Notes under the pieces: generated by a model | The model's input: the letters and a program-made list of their open reading frames with translations, nothing else | What the model was told of the DNA's origin: nothing | Databases searched by the model: none | Position numbers and translations under genes: made by a program | Shown: positions 7,341 through 15,190 of the stretch, piece after piece | How the letters are laid out: every line of letters starts with the position of its first letter | Numbering within the stretch: the first letter of the stretch is position 1 | From: Candidatus Vecturithrix granuli | GTDB taxonomy: Bacteria; Moduliflexota; Moduliflexia; Moduliflexales; Moduliflexaceae | Direction of reading: 5' to 3' | NCBI GenBank assembly: GCA_000739535.1 | Contig: DF820464.1 | Location: 657,273-691,703, forward strand | Length of the DNA: 34,431 bases

Positions 7341-8297
7341 ATGATGATGTTCAATCTCTTTCTTTCAACTGAACAACAAAGGATCGTGATGTTTTGGTTC
7401 TGGCAATCGCTCAATTATTGGAAGCGGCTGCTGCTCAGTTTTGGGTGTATTCTGACGGGATTTGCGTTGCAGTTCGCTTTTCCGTTTTTATGGTTTTTCG
7501 GCCTCCCATTTCTGCTGGCCGGAACGCTTTTTTTGACTGTCCGGGGGTATGATAACCGGGTCAAATTAGGAAAATATTCGGCTGAAGATGCGTGGGAACA
7601 AGTGGATCAACAGAAAATTCGAGAAGTTGAAGGCCTGGTGAAAAAGATGCGCAAATGGGATCGCAGTATCCTGGATATTTCCAATAACCTCGGGAAATTC
7701 GTTTTCATCGTGCTGGTACTTATTTTGGTTGTCACGTATCTGATAAGCCCAGGGATGATTGGTAAAGTACTGGCGGCTGATGCAGCAATTCTGCTCTTTC
7801 CGCACTGGTTCACCGGCAAGCGCGAAATTTTGACTCAACCGAAATTGTTGTTAAAAATTAAGCTTATTGATAAATTGTTGCAACAGGAAAATGTGAAGGG
7901 ACGACTCCAAAACACCACGATCGCCTATTTTTTGCTCCTGAAAGGGCAGCAAACGAAAGTGCCGGAGGATGTCAAATTCCGAATCGAGTTCCCCAACCAA
8001 CATCCGAAATTTCTTGGATGCTACGGGCAGATTGTTACGAATTCCGTGCAAAGTAAAGTGTATCCGTATTTTTATATGGTGATGGTTGCAGAAAAAAATT
8101 ACGGCTTGAAACGCGTATTTGAAACATATTCCCCTCCTCATAAAATAATAAAAGAATATAAAAAAGAAGGCGATGTGGAAGTGTTGGTGATTCGTCAGAA
8201 AACAACGCGGACTTCCGGGTATTACACGAATCACCGCGTCATGCGTCACATTTTGCTCGAAGGTGTGAATGTCGCTGAACAAGCAGCCGTCAAATAG
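7341..8297 (+). CDS. Membrane protein of unknown function
   Basis: A 318-residue protein not recognised as a named family. Three ATG codons stand in a row (7341, 7344, 7347) after AAGAGGTGA; spacing favours 7344 or 7347, so the true N-terminus may be one or two residues shorter. Hydrophobic segments lie at about 29-48, 49-68 and 118-137, with a weaker one near 140-155. Between them is a charged helical stretch (78-113). The C-terminal 160 residues look soluble and basic, with an RIEFPNQHPKFLGCYGQIV segment and a final beta-like region. It starts 18 bases after the PLD-like gene, so it is almost certainly in the same transcript. A structural role, holding the cluster's soluble enzymes at the membrane, is possible but only inferred. 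Confidence 0.8.
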   Translation: MMMFNLFLSTEQQRIVMFWFWQSLNYWKRLLLSFGCILTGFALQFAFPFLWFFGLPFLLAGTLFLTVRGYDNRVKLGKYSAEDAWEQVDQQKIREVEGLVKKMRKWDRSILDISNNLGKFVFIVLVLILVVTYLISPGMIGKVLAADAAILLFPHWFTGKREILTQPKLLLKIKLIDKLLQQENVKGRLQNTTIAYFLLLKGQQTKVPEDVKFRIEFPNQHPKFLGCYGQIVTNSVQSKVYPYFYMVMVAEKNYGLKRVFETYSPPHKIIKEYKKEGDVEVLVIRQKTTRTSGYYTNHRVMRHILLEGVNVAEQAAVK

Positions 8298-8339
8298 ACA
8301 CTATCAAGAAGAAAGATTGTGGGAAAAGCGAATTAATTC

Positions 8340-8370
8340 TTGACTTTTGTGTTATTATCGCGTTTAATAT
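8340..8370 (+). promoter_or_regulatory. Candidate sigma70-type promoter for the subtilase gene
   Basis: TTGACT at 8340-8345 is followed by TTTAAT after 17 bases, or TAATAT after 19. It lies about 60 bases ahead of the subtilase ATG, and 42 bases separate it from the preceding gene. It would let the protease be expressed apart from the upstream unit. Confidence 0.45.
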
Positions 8371-8429
8371 TCTGTAAACAATGTATGTTACGTATTAACA
8401 CGCTAACCTTCTTCTTGAGGAATAGGAAC

Positions 8430-9878
8430 ATGGGACAATCGATCAAACGGATGACACGTATTCTAATCGGAGGGATGCTTTTACTTTGTATTTTCGGGCA
8501 ATCGAGCGTTGCTCAGATTGAGAGCTCGTCTCAACAGACATCGCGTCCTGGTTTCAGAGCCAACGAACTGATCATAAAAATTCGGGATGAATTGCCTGGT
8601 ATATCACGCAGCATGTCAGAGAACAGCATGGATACCGGCAGCCGTAATTTAAACGCACTAAACGCACAATTTGGCGTCACCAATGTTGAACAGGTGTTTC
8701 GATCAAGGACCGGGCGTCTGCTTCAACAAGATAGCCCATTAGCCAATGTTCTCCTGTTGAAGCTCCAGCAAGGTATTGACGAAAAAACGGCATTACGAGC
8801 GTACGCCAGCCTGGACGAAGTGGAATATGCGGAATTAAATTACTGGTATTATATCTTTGGCGTGCCGAATGACTCCTTCTTTTCGTCTCAATATGGGTTG
8901 TACAATTCCAGCAGTCAGGGGATCGATGCGATTGGCGGATGGGATCTTGAACAGGGAAATTCCTCGGTGATTATTGCAATTGTTGATACCGGCATAGATT
9001 ATACGCATGAAGACCTGGCCGGAAAAGTCATCAAAGGCTATGATTTCGTCAATGAAGATTTTGATCCGAGAGATGATAATGGGCATGGGACGCATGTTGC
9101 CGGGATTGCAGGAGCGATAGCAAATAATGGGCGCGGCATTGCCGGAGTGTGTCCCGGATGTTCCCTGTTAGCCGTGAAAGTGGTGACCGCCGATGGCGCG
9201 GGCGCCAATGCCTGGATTGCCAACGGTATTGCCAATGCGGTCAGTCTGGGAGCAAGGGTCATCAATTTGAGTCTGGGAGGACTGGATGCTTCTCAAACCA
9301 TTCTTCTTGCAGTTCAGCAGGCATATCAGCAAGGAGCGGTCATCGTTGCTGCCAGCGGGAATGACGGCAGCGGTGTGAAGCTGTATCCGGCCGGATTCTC
9401 AGAAGTTATCGCGGTTGGTGCGACCAATCAATACGGCAGTCGAGCATCCTTTTCAAGTTATGGCAGTCATCTGGAACTTGCAGCTCCTGGTCAGGCGATT
9501 TACAGTACTTTGCCGGGTAATGCCTATGAAGCCTGGAACGGCACCTCGATGGCCTGCCCGCATGTCGCCGGATTAGCAGGCTTAATCTTCTCATACGATT
9601 CGACGTTAACGAATGCAGAAGTCCGCCAAATCATGAATGGAACGGCTCAGGATTTAGGCGACTCCGGGCGTGATTCCTATTTCGGTTATGGGCGGATTAA
9701 TGCGCTTTCAGCATTAACTCAGGCTGGCAGCGGGGCAACCTATCCTACGCCAACTCCTGATACCAACCCCTATCCTGAGTATTCGACAAGCTGTGGAGAC
9801 AGTCTGGGCGGTCTATTTGGCCTGACAATTATGGGGTTGTGCTGGGTTAATTTCGAGCGGCGGAAACGGAAAGTGTAG
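8430..9878 (+). CDS. Secreted subtilisin-like serine protease (S8) with CTERM-like tail
   Basis: A 482-residue subtilase. The ATG at 8430 has GAGGAATAGGAAC before it and opens a signal peptide (MGQSIKRMTRILIGGMLLLC...SVAQ). An N-terminal prodomain-like region (about 40-130, RANELIIKIRDELPG) precedes the catalytic domain with D186 (IVDTGID), H219 (GHGTHVAG) and S373 (GTSMACPHVAG); AASGND supplies the oxyanion-hole Asn. After the domain comes a Thr/Pro linker, then C455-GDSL, a hydrophobic run of about 16 residues and a basic end ERRKRKV. That three-part end resembles C-terminal sorting or anchoring signals such as MYXO-CTERM-type tails, so the enzyme is probably exported and then anchored or trimmed. 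It follows the radical SAM cluster in the same direction and could be its processing protease, though its apparent own promoter leaves that open. Confidence 0.92.
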   Translation: MGQSIKRMTRILIGGMLLLCIFGQSSVAQIESSSQQTSRPGFRANELIIKIRDELPGISRSMSENSMDTGSRNLNALNAQFGVTNVEQVFRSRTGRLLQQDSPLANVLLLKLQQGIDEKTALRAYASLDEVEYAELNYWYYIFGVPNDSFFSSQYGLYNSSSQGIDAIGGWDLEQGNSSVIIAIVDTGIDYTHEDLAGKVIKGYDFVNEDFDPRDDNGHGTHVAGIAGAIANNGRGIAGVCPGCSLLAVKVVTADGAGANAWIANGIANAVSLGARVINLSLGGLDASQTILLAVQQAYQQGAVIVAASGNDGSGVKLYPAGFSEVIAVGATNQYGSRASFSSYGSHLELAAPGQAIYSTLPGNAYEAWNGTSMACPHVAGLAGLIFSYDSTLTNAEVRQIMNGTAQDLGDSGRDSYFGYGRINALSALTQAGSGATYPTPTPDTNPYPEYSTSCGDSLGGLFGLTIMGLCWVNFERRKRKV

Positions 9879-9883
9879 AAGAT

Positions 9884-9916
9884 TGTTTCGGGAATGAGGA
9901 ATGAATTCCCGAAACA
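9884..9916. repeat. Dispersed GTTTCGGGAAT palindrome, copy B
   Basis: TGTTTCGGGAAT (9884-9895) and its perfect reverse complement (9905-9916) with a 9-base loop, starting 6 bases after the subtilase stop. It could act as a transcription end, but no T-run follows. A second small hairpin, GCGAAA/TTTCGC, lies at 9933-9949. Confidence 0.75.
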
Positions 9917-10066
9917 GATGGCATGTTAATGAGCGAAAAGAAATTTCGCCCTACAATTGACATAGCAAGAGATGAAAACGGGGTGATGCAGGAAAGTTGT
10001 TGATGTTTTTCAGCAACCAGGTTTGTCTGAAACACTGCTTCAAACGCCATGATCATCTGAAGAGGT

Positions 10067-10924
10067 ATGAAAAATTTTTATAAAGTCCGAGGAAAACGAG
10101 AATTCTTGTTCGATGACAAAGAATTATGCGCCTTAGGCGGTTTAACCTTGCTTATTTTTGGTCTGATATTCGCACTAGGGGTCATGGTCGGACAAGGATG
10201 GCAAAAAGAAAGCGTCGCCAGCCCACTTGTGTCCCACTCAGATTTTTCAGCAGAACAGTTTTCCGGGGCAGACCAATCAGAGATGGGTGACACCACAGGA
10301 GAGTCTTCAGGCAGTGGACCGGTCGCAAGCAATTCATCAGGCGAGAATACTTTACAGCGTAGTTATTATCAGGTGTTACCCGATTCTGAAACCTACATTG
10401 AAGTTGAAGCCACCCCGGGGAAACGGACAGAGCCTGCCACGGCTTTGACGGAACAATCGCAACAAACTCAGGAATCGCAAATCGAGACAGGCTCTGCCCA
10501 GCCTGCCAAAGAAGAGACTCCCATACCTCCAGCCCAGGTTCCGGCAGTGTCGCCGCCAGCCCAACAGACGCACATTGCGGCGCCCTCTTTACCGAATGTT
10601 CCTAAAGACCCGAGTGAAGATATTCGCATTGGCCGCCAACCGACAATATTTGGCAATGCTGAACCCATCCCTGGCGGAATAATTTATTCGGTTCAAGTCG
10701 CCTCAAGCCCTAATCGTGAAGATTCCGAACGATTGGTACAAAAATATGGAGAAGCCGGCTTCCAGGCTTATGTCATGACTGCTGATTTAGGGGAAAAAGG
10801 AATCTGGTTTCGGGTGCGCGTGGGAAATATGCCCACACGAGAAAGCGCCGAACAACTCAAACAAGAGATCCTTCAGAAAGCCCCGGGCCTTGCGAATAGT
10901 CCCTATGTGATTAAAATTGAGTAA
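10067..10924 (+). CDS. SPOR-domain inner-membrane protein
   Basis: A 285-residue bitopic protein. Residues 1-21 are cytoplasmic and basic, 22-42 form one transmembrane segment (ALGGLTLLIFGLIFALGVMVG), and 43-200 are a low-complexity Ser/Pro/Gln/Glu linker as expected for crossing the periplasm. About 205-285 are a SPOR domain (IIYSVQVASS, then WFRVRVGNM, then YVIKIE). SPOR domains bind peptidoglycan stripped of stem peptides at division sites, so a role at the septum or in envelope remodelling is likely, as in FtsN/DedD-type proteins. The GAGG before the ATG is unusually close (about 2 bases). It ends 25 bases before a palindrome shared with the convergent gene. Confidence 0.88.
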   Translation: MKNFYKVRGKREFLFDDKELCALGGLTLLIFGLIFALGVMVGQGWQKESVASPLVSHSDFSAEQFSGADQSEMGDTTGESSGSGPVASNSSGENTLQRSYYQVLPDSETYIEVEATPGKRTEPATALTEQSQQTQESQIETGSAQPAKEETPIPPAQVPAVSPPAQQTHIAAPSLPNVPKDPSEDIRIGRQPTIFGNAEPIPGGIIYSVQVASSPNREDSERLVQKYGEAGFQAYVMTADLGEKGIWFRVRVGNMPTRESAEQLKQEILQKAPGLANSPYVIKIE

Positions 10925-10948
10925 CGCCTTATCTTTCAAAGTGGATAG

Positions 10949-10983
10949 TGTTTCGGGAATGAGTCTTCGACATTCCCGAAACA
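10949..10983. terminator. Dispersed palindrome copy C between convergent genes
   Basis: TGTTTCGGGAATG (10949-10961) and CATTCCCGAAACA (10971-10983) are perfect 13-bp arms around AGTCTTCGA. It sits between the convergent ends of the SPOR gene (10924) and the small gene ending at 10994, a natural place for a two-way terminator. There is no strong T-run on either strand, so terminator function is tentative. It is certain as a repeat-family member. Confidence 0.55.
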
Positions 10984-10993
10984 ACTGAATAAT

Positions 10994-11287
10994 TTAATAG
11001 GCTTCTTCTCGCTCTTGTCTGGCTTTCAGACGCAATTGCCGATTCCACTTTTCTTTATAGATGCTATAGCGTTGCACAATATTCTGAATTTGAAAACGCA
11101 AGCGGGCATTAGCAATCGGCTTCCCCCACCATTTTCGAATCAGCGCATCGGTCTGGGCGCGTAATGCTTTCGGCTCTACAGAAATGACATTATCAAAATA
11201 GTCCATGTACTGCTTTTCAAGGGTTTTGATATTTTCCTCAATCATCTTGAGATCTTGTTGAATTTCTTTATGATCTAACAGTGCCAT
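10994..11287 (-). CDS. Small helical protein overlapping the end of uvrC
   Basis: A 97-residue protein starting at MALLDHKEIQQ. CAGGAG lies at the right distance ahead (forward-strand CTCCT at 11295-11299), which decides this start over an upstream in-frame ATG. Its first 20 bases overlap the end of uvrC in another frame, so it is co-translated with uvrC. It is strongly helical and charged, with a coiled-coil-like first half, a RKWWG patch and a second half reading NARLRFQIQNIVQRYSIYKEKWNRQLR. This second half reminds me of the MXAN_5187-type C-terminal region seen in myxobacteria and relatives; that is from memory and unverified. Function unknown. The tight link to uvrC hints at, but does not show, a DNA repair role. 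Confidence 0.75.
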   Translation of the reverse strand: MALLDHKEIQQDLKMIEENIKTLEKQYMDYFDNVISVEPKALRAQTDALIRKWWGKPIANARLRFQIQNIVQRYSIYKEKWNRQLRLKARQEREEAY

Positions 11288-13178
11288 ACTCTTTCTCCTG
11301 TTCGTCTGCATGCAGGAACGTGTAAATCGTTTCTGCCAGTTCATCATGAATAGATGGGGTTGCGGCAATTTCATCAATAGTCGCCTCTTTCAGTTTTTTG
11401 AGACTGCCAAAGCGCATTAAGAGCTTTTTGCGCCGCTTCTGACCGACCCCGGGAATTTCCTCCAAAATGGAATGAAAGTTGGCTTTTTTGCGCAATATGC
11501 GATGATAGGTAATTGCAAAACGATGCGCTTCATCGCGGATATGCTGCAATAACTGCGCGCTTTTTGCGGCGGTATCCAGAACAATTCCCTCTCCGGTCAC
11601 AGTGGTAAACACTCGTTCCCGATCTTTTTCTGTGCCTCGTGCGCCATGGGCTTTTGCCAGGCCAATCACATCCGGCGACGATATATGAAGCGCATGGAGG
11701 GCATATTTAGTGGCATGAAGCTGCCCTTTGCCGCCATCAATCATGATTAAATCCGGGAACGGCAGATTTTCCTTTTGCACCCGGGCATAGCGGCGCGTGA
11801 TCACTTCCTGCATCATGCCAAAATCGTCGCTGCCTTCAATCGTCTTAATCTTGAAACGCTTGTATTCTTTTGGTTGCATCAGGCCATCCACGCACACCAC
11901 CATTGAACCGACAGCCATCGCGCCCTGAATATTGGAAATGTCAAAGCATTCGATTCGTCGCGGCAGATGGTGAAAATGAAACTGCTGCTGCAATTCTGCC
12001 AGTATTTGCTGAGATATGGCTGAATCCGCATCTCCCATGTCAGTTAACGCCAATTCAGCGTTCTGCTGTACCAGTGCCAGCAATTGCTTCTTTTTCCCAC
12101 GCTGCGGAATGACAAAGCTGACTTTTTTCCCTCGTTTCTCACTCAACCATTCCTCAATCATCTGTTGATTCGGGATCGATTCCGGCAGCAGAATCTCATC
12201 AGGAATCAACATCTCTTTCAAATAGAATTGTTCAACAAAGGAACGCAACACTTCTCGTTCTTCAAGGTCTTCCAGGCGTTCACTCTCGCCCTGGACAATT
12301 TCAGAAAAATTGAAGGATTTACGCCCCATGAGAATCCCATTGCGAATAAAGAAAATTTGTAAATTGACCTGAGTTCCTTTACGCGCAGTGGCAATCACGT
12401 CCTGATTCTCCAAATTGGTTGAAATGACCTTCTGACGTTCCATCACACGGCTGACCGCTTCGATCTGGTCGCGCATTTTGGCGGCCTGTTCGAATTGCAA
12501 TATCTCTGCATAATGCGCCATGCGTTGCTGTAAATCTTTGACCAAATCTTCTTTTTTCCCTTGTAAAAACAACTTCGCACCTTCTACTACCTGCCAATAC
12601 TCCTCTTTGCTGCACTTCCCGGCGCATGGCCCTAAACAGCGATGAATTTCATACTCAAAACAGGGACGAGATTTACAGTTCAAGGTAATATTCCCGGCGC
12701 ACAAGCGCAAGGGGAAAAATCGTTTCGCGAGATTCAGCGTTTTATGTAAAGCCCCGACATTCACATAGGGACCGAAATACAGGGATCCATCGCGTTTGAT
12801 TTTACGCACCGTCAATATACGCGGAAATTCTTCGTTGATAGTCAATTTAATATAAGGAAAATTTTTATCATCTTTTAAGACCACATTATACTGCGGCTTA
12901 TGCTTTTTGATCAATGTCGCTTCCAGGATCAGTGCTTCGATCTCCGAATCTGTGACAATATATTCAATTTCCGCAACCTGCATCACCATTGTGGCAATAC
13001 GAACTGAGGGCAGCGCCGCTTTGGTAAAATACGATCGTACCCGGTTGCGTAGGCGTTTGGCTTTGCCCACATACAGAATCGTCTTCTCAGCATTTTTCAT
13101 CAGATATACACCTGGCAGCAGCGGTAAATTCTGAAGCGTTTCCTGAATGTTTTGGGCAACGGCAAAACTCTGTTTCAT
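11268..13178 (-). CDS. uvrC: UvrABC excinuclease subunit C
   Basis: A 636-residue, full-length UvrC, which makes both incisions in nucleotide excision repair after UvrA/UvrB damage recognition. The N-terminal GIY-YIG domain (about 20-95) shows LPGVYLM and ILYVGKAKRLRNRVRSYF. A Cys-rich segment follows (CAGN...CKSRPCFEYEIHRCLGPCAGKC), which in UvrC binds an iron-sulfur cluster. The UVR motif is FEQAAKMRDQI, the RNase-H-like nuclease domain includes ECFDISNIQG and LIMIDGGKGQL, and a C-terminal helix-hairpin-helix reads EEIPGVGQKRRKKLLMRFGS. A candidate promoter TTGACT-N17-TAATTG on the minus strand (13187-13215) would put the transcript start almost on the ATG, so a very short or absent leader is possible. 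The 3' end overlaps the small helical gene. Confidence 0.97.
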   Translation of the reverse strand: MKQSFAVAQNIQETLQNLPLLPGVYLMKNAEKTILYVGKAKRLRNRVRSYFTKAALPSVRIATMVMQVAEIEYIVTDSEIEALILEATLIKKHKPQYNVVLKDDKNFPYIKLTINEEFPRILTVRKIKRDGSLYFGPYVNVGALHKTLNLAKRFFPLRLCAGNITLNCKSRPCFEYEIHRCLGPCAGKCSKEEYWQVVEGAKLFLQGKKEDLVKDLQQRMAHYAEILQFEQAAKMRDQIEAVSRVMERQKVISTNLENQDVIATARKGTQVNLQIFFIRNGILMGRKSFNFSEIVQGESERLEDLEEREVLRSFVEQFYLKEMLIPDEILLPESIPNQQMIEEWLSEKRGKKVSFVIPQRGKKKQLLALVQQNAELALTDMGDADSAISQQILAELQQQFHFHHLPRRIECFDISNIQGAMAVGSMVVCVDGLMQPKEYKRFKIKTIEGSDDFGMMQEVITRRYARVQKENLPFPDLIMIDGGKGQLHATKYALHALHISSPDVIGLAKAHGARGTEKDRERVFTTVTGEGIVLDTAAKSAQLLQHIRDEAHRFAITYHRILRKKANFHSILEEIPGVGQKRRKKLLMRFGSLKKLKEATIDEIAATPSIHDELAETIYTFLHADEQEKEYGTVRS

Positions 13179-13296
13179 ACTCTCAGCAATTAGAGAACAT
13201 TCATAGGGAAGTCAAGGAAAAATTTTCTGCAAGCATAGGGAAAAACATGCAAACACCTCTGAAATATTGAAGAAGAGAATCTCCTGACAGAATCTC

Positions 13297-13325
13297 TTGA
13301 CATTTTGGTTGTTTCCCTACATAAT
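13297..13325 (+). promoter_or_regulatory. Strong sigma70-type promoter for the SNase-like gene
   Basis: TTGACA (13297-13302), a 17-base spacer and CATAAT (13320-13325) match the consensus closely. Transcription would start near 13332, giving a leader of about 130 bases that contains dispersed palindrome copy D. Confidence 0.65.
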
Positions 13326-13346
13326 ACAAAATAACAAGGTATTTGG

Positions 13347-13381
13347 GGTGTTTCGGGAATAAAGCACGAATTCCCGCAACC
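13347..13381. repeat. Dispersed palindrome, degenerate copy D
   Basis: The left arm carries GTGTTTCGGGAAT; the right arm is ATTCCCGCAACC (13370-13381), so the right side has changed and shortened compared with copies A-C. It falls in the leader of the SNase-like gene. Confidence 0.6.
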
Positions 13382-13461
13382 TTTTCAGTAGTGAGGTCTT
13401 TCGGCAATTTCGAAGACTCATTTCCGAAATAAATGGATAGAAACAAGCATAAAGGTAACTC

Positions 13462-14124
13462 ATGTCCCGTAAAGACAAGAAAAAATCTCCTGACAATTTT
13501 TCTAAAACACCGCGCGAGCATTTTCGTTTGATGACGGCCTGGATGCGGGTAACCAAAATCCATGATACGCATACGATTGAAGGCACACTTTCTCTCCGCC
13601 GCTGGTGGTTTTGGAACACTGAAGAGACGATTATTGTCCGACCAGCCGGAGTGATTTGCCCTCAAATCCATGTGCAGCAAGCCGGACAGGAGCCTGATGA
13701 ATATGCCATCGAGATCATGCAATATTGGAAACAACACCTTCTGGGAAAGCGCGTCAAAATCGTTTTTGCGCAGCGACGCACCGGTGAATTGATGCGTGAT
13801 ACCTATGGCGAATGGATTGAACCCCGCTTGCTGGTTTTTCTTCATCCGAGCTTTTTAGGTTTCAAACGCGAACCGCTGAATGTCAAGCTCGTACGCAAAG
13901 GCTGGGCCAGATATCACGCCAAGTCAGACTGGATGTTGAAAGAGTATCATACCCAACTGCAACGCGCAGAACGTTCTGCCAAACGTCGCCGCGTTGGCAT
14001 CTGGCAAAATTATCAAAGTGAGGTAGAATCAGAAGGATGGGATTTCTGGACTGGTTTCCTGCTCGGGTTGCTACTCGGTCTTTCCATCTCTGCCCTCTGG
14101 TTTTACCAGAATGGCAGATTTTGA
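13462..14124 (+). CDS. SNase-like protein with C-terminal membrane anchor
   Basis: A 220-residue protein with a thermonuclease (SNase-like, OB-fold) region at about 22-182, best seen in the C-terminal helix pattern YHAKSDWMLKEYHTQLQRAE...RRVGIW (151-181) and in VRKGWARYH. Residues 196-215 form one membrane segment, leaving the domain cytoplasmic unless the N-terminus is exported; no signal peptide is present. By eye, R60 aligns with the catalytic Arg35 of staphylococcal nuclease, but Q68 stands where Glu43 should be (ICPQ against DTPE) and the YGR arginine region is changed. Loss of that Glu suggests the protein may bind nucleic acid or protein rather than cut, as in non-catalytic SN domains. 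The beta-helix gene follows after 21 bases in the same direction. Confidence 0.78.
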   Translation: MSRKDKKKSPDNFSKTPREHFRLMTAWMRVTKIHDTHTIEGTLSLRRWWFWNTEETIIVRPAGVICPQIHVQQAGQEPDEYAIEIMQYWKQHLLGKRVKIVFAQRRTGELMRDTYGEWIEPRLLVFLHPSFLGFKREPLNVKLVRKGWARYHAKSDWMLKEYHTQLQRAERSAKRRRVGIWQNYQSEVESEGWDFWTGFLLGLLLGLSISALWFYQNGRF

Positions 14125-14145
14125 AACCTTTTATGAGGTTAAATC

Positions 14146-15171
14146 ATGAAAAATCTTAGCATTGTATTTTTTGCATTAAAAAGCCTTTTTATCACGAGTT
14201 GTCTTTCACTCGTTGTCTCTGAAAACATTGTCGCCGCACCTCGTATCACAGTATGCGCCACAGATTGTGATTTTACCTCGATTCAGGCCGCGGTGAATGC
14301 GCCTGATATCCCGGTTGGAGCTACCATCACGATTCGTGAACCGATCCACACGGAAGCCGGGATTGTGATCAATAAAGATATCACCATTCAGGGACCGGAA
14401 ACTGGTGAATCTGTTGTCGTACAAGCTCACGTTGACCCCAAAGACGCAGAGACTCGTCTGTTTCAAATTGAAGAAGGGGCCAATGTCACCATCAAACACT
14501 TGATCATCCAACACGGTCGCGCCCCGCGCTCGTATCCCCCTTCCGGCGGGGCTATTTTGAACTATGGAACGTTATTGCTTGAAGCCTGTATTATCAGGCA
14601 TAACACTGCGATGGATGGCGGCGGGATTTTGAATAAAGGCTCGTTGACCATTAACAACTCGACCATCAGCCATAATACCGCTCACGGAATTCATCCTGAC
14701 CCTGGATTGAGTTGCGGCTCAGGAGGGGCAATTAAATGTGAAACCGGGCAATTGATCATGAAAAATAGTTGGGTGAACGAAAATGAGGCGGCTGAAGCCG
14801 GAGGAGGGCTATTTATCGCGTGTAAATGCACGGCAAACATTGAGAATACGACGATCAGAGGAAATAAAGCGTATGAACTTGGCGGTGGAATTCGTCTGCG
14901 CGGAACGCTTACCCTGGATCATGCGACGATCAGCCAGAATACTGCACTTGTCGGAGGCGGCATCCATATACATGGCACATTCGCGTTTTCCAATACCCTG
15001 ATCGCCGATAACACTCACCAGGATTGTCATCTGGTGACAGAACACCCTTATAAAGGCACAGGAGCCATCGTGAGCAACACCAGAAATTTGATCGCCGATC
15101 AAAGCTGTGAATCTGAATATTCTGGAGATACTGAATTGATTCCACAAGATATTGGAGCCGATGAACGTTAA
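14146..15171 (+). CDS. Secreted right-handed beta-helix protein
   Basis: A 341-residue exported protein. Residues 1-31 contain a signal peptide ending near VAA. Next comes the segment CDFTSIQAAVNA (about 40-51), typical of pectate-lyase-like beta-helix proteins and polymorphic outer-membrane-type repeats. Successive rungs of about 22-25 residues follow, many with GGGI/GGAI turns and Asn-rich ladder positions (GGAILNYGTLLLEACIIRHN, then GGGILNKGSLTINNSTISHN). The end LIPQDIGADER is common in choice-of-anchor/beta-helix surface proteins. Such proteins bind or process polysaccharide or are surface adhesins; no catalytic motif is obvious, so structural or carbohydrate-binding roles are equally open. 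It follows the SNase-like gene by 21 bases and ends 19 bases before a near-perfect 42-bp palindrome. Confidence 0.85.
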   Translation: MKNLSIVFFALKSLFITSCLSLVVSENIVAAPRITVCATDCDFTSIQAAVNAPDIPVGATITIREPIHTEAGIVINKDITIQGPETGESVVVQAHVDPKDAETRLFQIEEGANVTIKHLIIQHGRAPRSYPPSGGAILNYGTLLLEACIIRHNTAMDGGGILNKGSLTINNSTISHNTAHGIHPDPGLSCGSGGAIKCETGQLIMKNSWVNENEAAEAGGGLFIACKCTANIENTTIRGNKAYELGGGIRLRGTLTLDHATISQNTALVGGGIHIHGTFAFSNTLIADNTHQDCHLVTEHPYKGTGAIVSNTRNLIADQSCESEYSGDTELIPQDIGADER

Positions 15172-15190
15172 CAAATACCCCATGCCATTA

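Noticed and set aside
13201-13845. 214-codon minus-strand frame opposite the SNase-like gene
   Set aside because: It is antisense to a gene with a clear fold and promoter, and its product resembles nothing I know.
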